NCBI GenBank assembly: GCA_934658705.1
Contig: CAKUHP010000024.1
Location: forward strand, 1-19,770
Source: an uncultured Collinsella sp.
Lineage (GTDB): Bacteria; Actinomycetota; Coriobacteriia; Coriobacteriales; Coriobacteriaceae
Direction of reading: 5' to 3'
Length of the DNA: 19,770 bases
Part shown: positions 6,453 to 16,431 of the stretch, in pieces
Layout of the letters: the number at the start of each line of letters is the position of its first letter
Numbering within the stretch: position 1 is the stretch's first letter
Position numbers and translations under genes: made by a program
The notes under the pieces: generated by a model
What the model saw: the letters and a program-made list of their open reading frames with translations, nothing else
Databases searched by the model: none
What the model was told of the DNA's origin: nothing

Positions 6453-8240
6453 ATGAGCCAGACCCGTCCCATCGACGAGCATTCCATGCACACCCGTACC
6501 TGCGGCGAGCTTCGCCGCGAGAACGTGGGCGAAGAGGTTACCCTCACCGGTTGGGTGAGCCGTCGCCGCGATCACGGCGGCCTCATTTTCTGCGACCTTC
6601 GCGACCGCGAGGGCATCACGCAGCTCACCTTCGACCCCGAGCACTCCGACGGCGATGCCTTTAAGATCGCCGAGACCATGCGCCCCGAGTGGCCCATCAA
6701 GATTCACGGCGTCGTGCGCGCCCGTGGCGAGGAGACCACCAACGCCAAGCTCGCGACCGGCGAGATTGAGGTCCTGACCGACCACGCCGAGGTGCTCAAC
6801 ACTTCCGTCACCCCGCCGTTCCAGATCGAGGATGGCATCGAGACCAGCGAGGACACCCGTCTGCGCTATCGCTATCTGGACCTCCGTCGTCCCGAGATGA
6901 TGGCCAACCTCAAGCTGCGCTCCGACTTTACCTTCGCCATCCGCGAAGCGCTGCACAACCGTGAGTTCATGGAGGTCGAGACGCCCTCCCTGTTTAAGTC
7001 CACGCCCGAGGGCGCCCGTGACTTCATCGTTCCCAGCCGCATCCAGCCGGGCAACTTCTACGCTCTGCCGCAGTCCCCGCAGCTCCTGAAGCAGCTGCTC
7101 ATGGTCGGTGGCGTCGAGCGCTACTACCAGGTTGCCAAGTGCTTCCGCGACGAGGACCTGCGTGCCGACCGTCAGCCCGAGTTCACCCAGGTCGATATCG
7201 AGATGTCCTTCGTGGACCAGAACGATGTCATGAGCGCGCTCGAAGAGGTTCTTGCCGATGCCTTCGGTCGCATGGGCGTCGAGATGCCCACGCCGCTGCG
7301 TCGCATGGACTACTGGGAGGCCATGGACGCCTATGGCTCCGACAAGCCCGATACCCGCTATGGCATGCACCTGGTCGACCTGACCGACATCTTTGCCAAC
7401 TCCAAGTTCAAGGTCTTTGCGACCGCCGCGAACGAGGAGGGCTCCGTCGTCAAGGCCATCAACGCTAAGGGCGCCGGCGCCTGGGCACGTGCCAAGATCG
7501 ATAAGCTCGCCGGCGTGGCCTCCACGTTTGGCGCCAAGGGCCTGGCCTGGATCGCCTTCCGCGAGGACGGCTCCATCAACAGCCCCATCGTCAAGTTCTT
7601 CTCGGACGAGGAGATGGCCGCTCTGCGCGAGCGCATGGACGTCGAGCCCGGCGACCTTGTGATGTTCGCTGCCGGCCCGCGCCTGCTCTCCGACGAGATC
7701 CTGGGCGGCATGCGTTCGCACATGGCCAACGCGCTCGAGGTCAAGCGCGAGGGTCACGACTTCCTGTGGGTCGTCAACTTCCCGCTGTTCCATTGGGACG
7801 AGGATCGCAAGGCCTATGCTGCCGAGCACCAGCCCTTTACCCTGCCGACCGAGACCGACATCGCCAAGATCGAGGCCGATCCGTTGGCAGCCGGTTCTTG
7901 CACCTACGACTTTGTCATGGACGGCTTTGAGGCCGGTGGCGGCGGTATGCGTATCCACAACGCCGAGATGCAGATGTCCATGCTCAAGCTCCTGGGCTTT
8001 ACCGAGGAGCGCGCCGAGTCGCAGTTTGGCTTCCTCATGGAGGCCCTCAAGTTTGGTGCGCCTCCGATGGGCGGCTTCGCTTTGGGCCTGGACCGCGTGT
8101 GCATGCTGCTCACCGGCTCCGACTCCATCCGCGACGTCATGGCGTTCCCCAAGACGGCCAGCGGCTCCGACCTCATGTCGGGCGCTCCGAGTGCCGTTTC
8201 CGGCGCCCAGCTCAAGGACGTCAGCCTGCGCCTGATGTAG
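6453..8240 (+). CDS. aspS: Aspartate--tRNA ligase (bacterial type)
   Basis: This class II synthetase charges tRNA-Asp with aspartate in the cytoplasm. The 595-residue length is normal for the bacterial form with its inserted GAD domain. It has an N-terminal OB-fold anticodon-binding region (about residues 15-110, GWVSRRRDHGGLIFCDLRD), motif 2 FRDEDLRADRQPEFTQ (231-246), motif 3 GGFALGLDRV (540-549) and the FPKT stretch just after it. The start has a strong AAAGGAGG (6436-6443) nine bases ahead. His at position 41 in RRDHGG is typical of non-discriminating AspRS enzymes that also charge tRNA-Asn. Discriminating enzymes such as that of E. coli have Leu there. That would imply GatCAB-dependent Asn-tRNA formation; this part is inference. 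The gene stands alone with its own terminator. Confidence 0.97.
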   Translation: MSQTRPIDEHSMHTRTCGELRRENVGEEVTLTGWVSRRRDHGGLIFCDLRDREGITQLTFDPEHSDGDAFKIAETMRPEWPIKIHGVVRARGEETTNAKLATGEIEVLTDHAEVLNTSVTPPFQIEDGIETSEDTRLRYRYLDLRRPEMMANLKLRSDFTFAIREALHNREFMEVETPSLFKSTPEGARDFIVPSRIQPGNFYALPQSPQLLKQLLMVGGVERYYQVAKCFRDEDLRADRQPEFTQVDIEMSFVDQNDVMSALEEVLADAFGRMGVEMPTPLRRMDYWEAMDAYGSDKPDTRYGMHLVDLTDIFANSKFKVFATAANEEGSVVKAINAKGAGAWARAKIDKLAGVASTFGAKGLAWIAFREDGSINSPIVKFFSDEEMAALRERMDVEPGDLVMFAAGPRLLSDEILGGMRSHMANALEVKREGHDFLWVVNFPLFHWDEDRKAYAAEHQPFTLPTETDIAKIEADPLAAGSCTYDFVMDGFEAGGGGMRIHNAEMQMSMLKLLGFTEERAESQFGFLMEALKFGAPPMGGFALGLDRVCMLLTGSDSIRDVMAFPKTASGSDLMSGAPSAVSGAQLKDVSLRLM

Positions 8241-8263
8241 GCGATCGGCTACATATTGCCTGT

Positions 8264-8298
8264 AACGAGGGAAGGACATGCGCCTTCCCTCGTTTTTT
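8264..8298 (+). terminator. Rho-independent terminator of aspS
   Basis: AACGAGGGAAGG (8264-8275) pairs perfectly with CCTTCCCTCGTT (8283-8294) across a 7-base loop, and the T-run continues to 8298. It lies 24 bases after the aspS stop. Confidence 0.9.
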
Positions 8299-8369
8299 GT
8301 GCGCGGGTATTGCGAGAGCATGGGCGGAACGGGCGGCGCGGAAACGGGGGGGGGCAGAATGAGCGCTCA

Positions 8370-8417
8370 AAACGGGGCGGGCTTTCCGCAACAGTTGTTT
8401 GGCGGAAAGCCCGCCCC
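8370..8417 (-). terminator. Terminator of the LacI-family regulator gene
   Basis: GGGGCGGGCTTTCCGC (8374-8389) is the exact reverse complement of 8402-8417. Read on the minus strand the stem is followed by GTTTT, and it lies only seven bases after the regulator's stop at 8424. Confidence 0.85.
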
Positions 8418-8423
8418 AATTTC

Positions 8424-9440
8424 TTACAGCGAGTCTCTTTTGACGAGCTGCATGTGCATCACGGTGGTGGTGGGTTCGGCGCCCTTGATCATGTCGAGCG
8501 CAATGTTGGCGGCCATGTGGCCTTCCTCGCGCAGCGGCTGCCGGATAGTCGTGAGGGCGGGGGTGCAGCGCGCAGCAATCTCGTGATCGTCGAAACCGAC
8601 GACGGAAACATCCGCCGGAACAGAAAGGCCCGCCTCGTTGAGTGCGGTGATGACGCCAGCCGCGATACGGTCCGATCCGCAGAGCACGCCATCGAAGGTG
8701 ATCTCGCGCGCGAGGAGCTGGTGCATTGCCTGATAGCCATCTCCGCTGTTCCATCCGGTGTAGATAACACTCTCGTCCGGGAGGTCTTTGCCCAAGACGG
8801 CGCGGTAGCCGCGCAAGCGGTCGATGACGGCGGGGTTGTCCTGCGGTCCCAGCACAGCGACAATCTCCTTGCGTCCGCGTTCTTTCATGGCGAGCGCGGC
8901 AAAGCGCCCGCCTTCTTCGTCGTCTGAGTAGACCGTCGAGAACACATCGCGATAGGGGTGGCCTTCGAGCTGGCCGCACAGCACGGTGGGTACGCTCAGC
9001 TCGCGCAGCACCTCGAGCAGCTCGCTGCCCTTGTAGGGAGAGACGTCGATGACTGCGTCGAACGAGCGGCGCTCAAAGTGCTCGCGCGCACGGTTGCGCT
9101 CGTGCGTGGAAGATGCCTGCAAGATAACGGGCAGATAGGACGATTCCGAGAGTTCCTCGGTAATACCGCTCAAAAACTCGCTGTATGTGGGGTCGCTGAA
9201 CAGTTCGCTCAAGGGTTCGGTCACGAGTACGGCGATGATTTCCGTACGTCCGACGGCGAGTGCTCGGCCGCGTGCGTTGGGGACAAAATTGACTTCCTTG
9301 GCTGCAGCGCGGACGCGTTTTTTGGTTTCCTCGCTAATGCGGGGCGAGTCGTTGAGTGCGCGCGATGCCGTGGAGCGCGACACGCCGGCAGCTGCGGCAA
9401 CCTCGGCAAGCGTAGGTGCGGTGCGAACTGGTTGGGTCAT
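8424..9440 (-). CDS. ebgR: LacI-family transcriptional regulator, EbgR-like by position
   Basis: This 338-residue protein has a classic LacI helix-turn-helix at its N-terminus (TLAEVAAAAGVSRSTASRAL, about residues 10-29) and a hinge-helix region NARGRALAVGRT. A periplasmic-binding-protein-like sugar-binding domain follows, ending in VSVVGFDDHEIAARCTPALT and RQPLREEG. AGGAGA precedes the ATG at 9440. It is divergent from ebgA across a 376-base gap that holds three copies of a LacI-type palindrome, so it most likely represses the ebgA-ebgC-permease run and is relieved by a galactoside. The symbol ebgR rests on gene order as much as on sequence. Assignment to the LacI family itself is secure. 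Confidence 0.9.
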   Translation of the reverse strand: MTQPVRTAPTLAEVAAAAGVSRSTASRALNDSPRISEETKKRVRAAAKEVNFVPNARGRALAVGRTEIIAVLVTEPLSELFSDPTYSEFLSGITEELSESSYLPVILQASSTHERNRAREHFERRSFDAVIDVSPYKGSELLEVLRELSVPTVLCGQLEGHPYRDVFSTVYSDDEEGGRFAALAMKERGRKEIVAVLGPQDNPAVIDRLRGYRAVLGKDLPDESVIYTGWNSGDGYQAMHQLLAREITFDGVLCGSDRIAAGVITALNEAGLSVPADVSVVGFDDHEIAARCTPALTTIRQPLREEGHMAANIALDMIKGAEPTTTVMHMQLVKRDSL

Positions 9441-9683
9441 GGCGTCTCCTGGAAAATGCGGTCGGTGTTGTCGCTGATGCGGGTTGGTGCGGATACAGCT
9501 TACTATAGTGCGCCTGAACAGCGTTCATGATATCCGGCCACTGGTGACATTTCACGTCCAAGCTGCTGTTGAACATGGCTTGCAAGGGTGGGGCATGGAT
9601 GGGCGCGGCGGTTGTCTGCGGGCCCTGGAACGCTGTATTGCGCTGCGTGCCGGTACTCAGGGTGACATAAGTCCTACGGTTGT

Positions 9684-9697
9684 ACAACCGGTTGCAC
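9684..9697. promoter_or_regulatory. LacI-type operator, copy 1
   Basis: ACAACCGGTTGCAC contains the perfect palindrome CAACCGGTTG with a central CpG, typical of LacI/GalR sites. It is the most upstream of three identical 14-mers before ebgA. Its start is 45 bases from copy 2, so the two lie on nearly the same DNA face, which would suit looping or co-operative binding. Confidence 0.8.
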
Positions 9698-9728
9698 CGT
9701 TAAACCGGCGAAATCGACCGTTCAGCGG

Positions 9729-9742
9729 ACAACCGGTTGCAC
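9729..9742. promoter_or_regulatory. LacI-type operator, copy 2, over the -35 box
   Basis: This is the same 14-mer ACAACCGGTTGCAC. Its right end supplies the TTGCAC that I read as the ebgA -35 box (9737-9742), so bound repressor would block polymerase directly. Confidence 0.85.
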
Positions 9743-9766
9743 AGTTTTTTGCATCGCCCGTAAGAT
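9737..9766 (+). promoter_or_regulatory. Putative ebgA promoter
   Basis: TTGCAC (9737-9742) and TAAGAT (9761-9766) are separated by 18 bases. Transcription would start near 9773, inside operator copy 3. The operators thus cover both the -35 box and the start site, a standard repressible layout. Confidence 0.6.
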
Positions 9767-9770
9767 AAGG

Positions 9771-9784
9771 ACAACCGGTTGCAC
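9771..9784. promoter_or_regulatory. LacI-type operator, copy 3, at the transcription start
   Basis: This is the third exact copy of ACAACCGGTTGCAC, 42 bases (four helical turns) from copy 2 and just downstream of the putative -10 box. It lies 33 bases before the ebgA ATG at 9817. Confidence 0.85.
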
Positions 9785-9801
9785 AAGAATCACTACGATG
9801 A

Positions 9802-12825
<3,024 letters not shown>

Positions 12826-12828
12826 GTC

Positions 12829-13284
12829 ATGCATCTCTTTAACTCGCGCGCCGATTTCGACGCTCAGATGAAGTCCGTCAAGAAGTGGATGCGTACCGGC
12901 CAGGCGCTCGACGGCGTTGCCGACCTGCAGCACGACGTGGCTTACTCCATCGGCGACTCGTTGGTGTACTGGTGGGTCTATGCCCGCGAGGCCGCAACCG
13001 CCGATCTGGTCGGTCACCGTCGCTATCATGCCGTGCTTGCCCCGCTCGATGGCGACCTGACCGTCGAGGTTGCCCCCAAGGCCGACCTCACCTGCGCTCG
13101 CGCTTACAGCGATATCGATGATCGCGAGCGCTTTGAGGGGGCAGGGGAGAAGGTGACGATTCCGGCCGGCGGCGTTGCCGTCGTCGAGATTGACGAGGCG
13201 TATCGCGTCCTCGCCGACACCACGGATCCCCGTGTCACCGTGCTTCACGTGACGGTCGAAGGTTATTCCTTCCCCAACAAGTAG
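12829..13284 (+). CDS. ebgC: Beta-galactosidase accessory subunit EbgC (YhcH/YjgK/YiaL family)
   Basis: This 151-residue protein matches the small beta subunit of the Ebg enzyme, which E. coli EbgA needs for full activity. The family pattern is clear: KKWMRTGQALDG, HDVAYSIGDSLVYWW, GHRRYHAVL, EVAPKADL and IDEAYRVLAD, ending VEGYSFPNK like E. coli EbgC, which ends EDGYFHNK. The fold is a cupin-like beta sandwich, and related YhcH proteins act on sialic acids. The gene starts three bases after the ebgA stop, with AAGGAGG inside the end of ebgA, so the two are translated together in near-equal amounts. Hairpins in the following 150 bases separate it from the permease gene. Confidence 0.93.
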   Translation: MHLFNSRADFDAQMKSVKKWMRTGQALDGVADLQHDVAYSIGDSLVYWWVYAREAATADLVGHRRYHAVLAPLDGDLTVEVAPKADLTCARAYSDIDDRERFEGAGEKVTIPAGGVAVVEIDEAYRVLADTTDPRVTVLHVTVEGYSFPNK

Positions 13285-13317
13285 TATTCGTCCACCTGGA
13301 CGTTTGCTTTGCGCCGT

Positions 13318-13360
13318 TAAGGGGGATGGCTTTGTTGACTCCCTTTTCCCATTCCCCTTA
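13318..13360 (+). other. Stem-loop between ebgC and the permease gene
   Basis: TAAGGGGGATGG (13318-13329) pairs with CCATTCCCCTTA (13349-13360) with one G-T wobble and a 19-base loop. No T-run follows. It may stabilise the ebgAC message or take part in attenuation with the next hairpin. Confidence 0.5.
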
Positions 13361-13369
13361 GCAGGTACG

Positions 13370-13404
13370 CCGTCCGCGATTGCGCTTGCAGCCCGGACGG
13401 TTTT
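13370..13404 (+). terminator. Possible weak terminator or attenuator before the permease
   Basis: CCGTCCG (13370-13376) pairs with CGGACGG (13394-13400), followed by TTTTA. The loop is 17 bases. A leaky terminator here would lower permease expression relative to ebgAC. The permease starts 32 bases later and no separate promoter is obvious. Confidence 0.5.
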
Positions 13405-13424
13405 AGATGAGATATAACGGATGA

Positions 13425-14900
<1,476 letters not shown>

Positions 14901-14947
14901 CGGCCAGGATTAATCTACGGCTGTGGAATAAATCGATTCCCTTTCCT

Positions 14948-14976
14948 AAGGAGGGGCCCTTCGGGCCCCTCCTTTT
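14948..14976 (+). terminator. Strong terminator ending the ebg cluster
   Basis: AAGGAGGGGCCC (14948-14959) pairs perfectly with GGGCCCCTCCTT (14963-14974) over a tight three-base loop, followed by T's to 14976. Confidence 0.93.
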
Positions 14977-15004
14977 GCGCTTTGGGGCATGATTTTTGAA
15001 CCTG

Positions 15005-15223
15005 GTGGGCAAAAAATGCCAAATATGAGTACTGTTGTAAAAGCGGTGACATATTTTTGGCCTGTTTTGAGCGAAAATGGGCTCATAATCAATTTAGCTA
15101 ACCCCCTATAGATGCGATTTGGTGGCTTCCAAGCCCCTAAAATCGGCCAAAGCGGTCAATTTGCTCTCGATTTTGCTGCTACTAAATTGGTGACAGTACT
15201 CATATTTGCCACTTTTTGCCCAC
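15005..15223. mobile_element. MITE-like element, 219 bp with 31-bp terminal inverted repeats
   Basis: Bases 15005-15035 and the reverse complement of 15193-15223 match at 29 of 31 positions. The outer end reads GTGGGCAAAAA and the inner part AAATATGAGTACTGT. The 157-base interior has no gene and is AT-rich compared with its flanks. It holds further nested complementary pieces, such as TTTGGCC near 15055 with GGCCAAA near 15145. This looks like a non-autonomous foldback element or a large structured intergenic repeat. I could not see a target-site duplication at the edges. Confidence 0.65.
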
Positions 15224-15260
15224 GGGGTATCCGAAATGTCTCTCGGCAGGCATCTAACGG

Positions 15261-15266
15261 TACAAT
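15261..15266 (+). promoter_or_regulatory. Putative -10 box of the HPr-like gene
   Basis: TACAAT lies 55 bases before the ATG at 15321 and is a good -10 match. The region 17 bases upstream (TGTCTC, about 15237-15242) is a weak -35. It lies just outside the right end of the inverted-repeat element at 15005-15223. Confidence 0.35.
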
Positions 15267-15320
15267 AACTACCACGTGGCTGGGTTTGCCGGCCGAATGT
15301 ACGACGCCGCGGGAGGGGAC

Positions 15321-15569
15321 ATGGTCGAGTTTACAAAGACGATTAAAGATCCGTTGGGACTGCATGCCCGCCCGGTTGCGCTGCTCTACGACATCATTGC
15401 CAGGCACCGCAGCGACGTGTCGGTCAGCATCGGCGACCGCCATACCGACGGTCGCGACGTTATGGGACTCATGGCCCTCTACGGTGAGTGCGGCGAGGAC
15501 ATCATCTTCCGTGTATCGGGCGTGGACGAGGCTTCCTGCGTCACGTCGATCAGAAATCTCTCGCTCTAA
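15321..15569 (+). CDS. HPr-family phosphocarrier protein with Asp46
   Basis: HPr relays phosphate from Enzyme I to sugar-specific PTS permeases through a histidine. From the ATG at 15321 the protein has 82 residues. His15 lies in DPLGLHARPV, and the regulatory region reads DGRDVMGLMAL, which aligns with the canonical K-S-I-M-G-V-M. The Ser46 position is therefore Asp46, so HPr kinase cannot phosphorylate it there. GGGAGGGG stands directly before this ATG. The GTG at 15276 would add 15 residues without a ribosome binding site, so I rejected it. No other PTS gene lies nearby, so it may be the general HPr or a regulatory paralogue. It is too short and complete to be part of a fused enzyme. Confidence 0.87.
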   Translation: MVEFTKTIKDPLGLHARPVALLYDIIARHRSDVSVSIGDRHTDGRDVMGLMALYGECGEDIIFRVSGVDEASCVTSIRNLSL

Positions 15570-15577
15570 GCCTGGCG

Positions 15578-15606
15578 TGTGACAAAGGGACAGTCCCTTT
15601 GTCACA
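15578..15606. repeat. 29-bp perfect palindrome with GTGACAAAGGGAC arms
   Basis: TGTGACAAAGGGAC (15578-15591) and its exact reverse complement (15593-15606) flank a single central A. It begins nine bases after the HPr-like stop. The sequence resembles the GTGACAAAGGGAC-type REP elements that I recall as common between genes in some gut Firmicutes and Actinobacteria. It is followed by a true terminator 15 bases on. Confidence 0.8.
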
Positions 15607-15620
15607 TTCATTGGTATCAA

Positions 15621-15663
15621 AAGGCGCCGCAAAGGGATAACCTTTGCGGCGCCTTCTTTGTTT
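15621..15663 (+). terminator. Strong rho-independent terminator after the HPr-like gene
   Basis: AAGGCGCCGCAAAGG (15621-15635) pairs perfectly with 15641-15655 over the loop GATAA, followed by CTTTGTTT. Confidence 0.9.
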
Positions 15664-15706
15664 CACATAGGAAACTTTTTCGAAAACTGAATAGGGACCC
15701 TTTTCA

Positions 15707-15760
15707 AAAAGTTAACCACGTGCTAGTTTACTAAGGCGAACATAGACGTGGTTAACTTTT
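15707..15760. promoter_or_regulatory. Long dyad upstream of the first feoA
   Basis: AAAAGTTAACCACGT (15707-15721) and ACGTGGTTAACTTTT (15746-15760) are perfect 15-bp inverted arms around 24 bases. The spacer holds a smaller dyad, TAGT-TT-ACTA (15724-15733). It lies 43 bases before the feoA start at 15804, where the promoter should be, and no T-run follows it. AAGTTA half-sites recur in the iron box before feoB. Control of the feo cluster by a metal-dependent repressor is likely, but the binder is not proven. Confidence 0.5.
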
Positions 15761-15803
15761 ACTGCGCCGATGTTAAGGACGATTCGATGTTAGGAGCCCA
15801 GTC

Positions 15804-16046
15804 ATGTCTAGCGGACCGCAGATGCCGGCCATGCCGCTTTCGATGGTGAAGGCGGGCGAAACCGTGCGCGTGTCTCGTGTAAAGGGCAACGAGGACATGA
15901 AGCACCACCTCAAGGACCTCGGCTTTGTCGAGGGTAGCGAGATTCACGTGGTGAGCTCGAGTGGCGCCAACATCATCGTTACCGTGCTGGGCGCCCGCTT
16001 TGGCATCGATTCCAAAGTGGCCATGCACATCATGACCGTCGGTTAG
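15804..16046 (+). CDS. feoA: FeoA-family protein, first of two
   Basis: FeoA proteins are small cytoplasmic SH3-like domains that assist FeoB in ferrous-iron uptake. This one has 80 residues. After a 13-residue N-terminal extension comes the FeoA pattern VKAGETVRVSRVKGNEDMKHHLKDLGFVEGSEIHVV, split here for space, and then GANIIVTVLGARFGID. TAGGAG precedes the ATG at 15804. A second feoA starts 40 bases downstream and feoB follows. The two FeoA proteins differ clearly in sequence, so this is an old duplication or two specialised partners rather than a recent copy. Confidence 0.9.
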   Translation: MSSGPQMPAMPLSMVKAGETVRVSRVKGNEDMKHHLKDLGFVEGSEIHVVSSSGANIIVTVLGARFGIDSKVAMHIMTVG

Positions 16047-16086
16047 TCGACGGTATTTTTGCAAGTACTGAAAGGGGGACAAGTAA

Positions 16087-16308
16087 ATGAAGACGTTGGG
16101 TGACGTTAAGGTGGGCGAGAGCTCTACCATCGTCAAGCTTCACGGTGAGGGCGCACTTCGCCGCCACCTTATGGACCTGGGGCTCATCAAGGGCACGTCG
16201 TTTAAGGTCGTGAAGGTCGCACCGCTCGGAGATCCGGTCGAGATCAACGTGCGCGGCTACGAGCTTTCCATCCGCAAGGAGGAGGCGGCCGTCGTCGAGG
16301 TCCAGTAA
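16087..16308 (+). CDS. feoA: FeoA-family protein, second of two
   Basis: This 73-residue FeoA domain has GEGALRRHLMDLGLIKGTSF and GDPVEINVRGYELSIRKEEA, the classic core. It is closer to the canonical FeoA length and consensus than its upstream neighbour. AAAGGGGG lies ahead of the ATG. The stop is 123 bases before feoB, and that gap carries an iron-box-like site. It probably binds the membrane transporter FeoB at the cytoplasmic face. Confidence 0.93.
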   Translation: MKTLGDVKVGESSTIVKLHGEGALRRHLMDLGLIKGTSFKVVKVAPLGDPVEINVRGYELSIRKEEAAVVEVQ

Positions 16309-16339
16309 GGGCTTGCGGCGAATATTTCTGCAGGTAAAG

Positions 16340-16358
16340 TTAGGTTTTTCTAACTTAA
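16340..16358. promoter_or_regulatory. DtxR/IdeR-like iron box before feoB
   Basis: TTAGGTTTTTCTAACTTAA matches the DtxR/IdeR consensus TTAGGTTAGCCTAACCTAA, as I recall it, at 15 of 19 positions, with AAGTTAG and CTAACTT as the core inverted halves. It lies 73 bases before the feoB start, so feoB may have its own iron-repressed promoter as well as read-through from feoA. DtxR-family repressors are the usual iron regulators in Actinobacteria. Confidence 0.7.
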
Positions 16359-16385
16359 TGCAGCATCTTTGAAGCACATTATCCA

Positions 16386-16412
16386 GCCCGTGCGGAGAAA
16401 GCAGCGCGGGCA
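16386..16412 (+). other. Leader hairpin before feoB
   Basis: GCCCGTGC and GCGCGGGC pair with one wobble across about ten bases. They end shortly before the GGAAGAAGG ribosome binding site of feoB. It has no T-run and is not a terminator. A role in translation control is possible but unsupported. Confidence 0.3.
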
Positions 16413-16431
16413 CACAAGGAAGAAGGATTGA

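Noticed and set aside
6054..8321. Minus-strand open frame of 755 codons opposite aspS
   Set aside because: It is antisense to aspS, which is beyond doubt, and runs into serB in another frame. No family match is visible.
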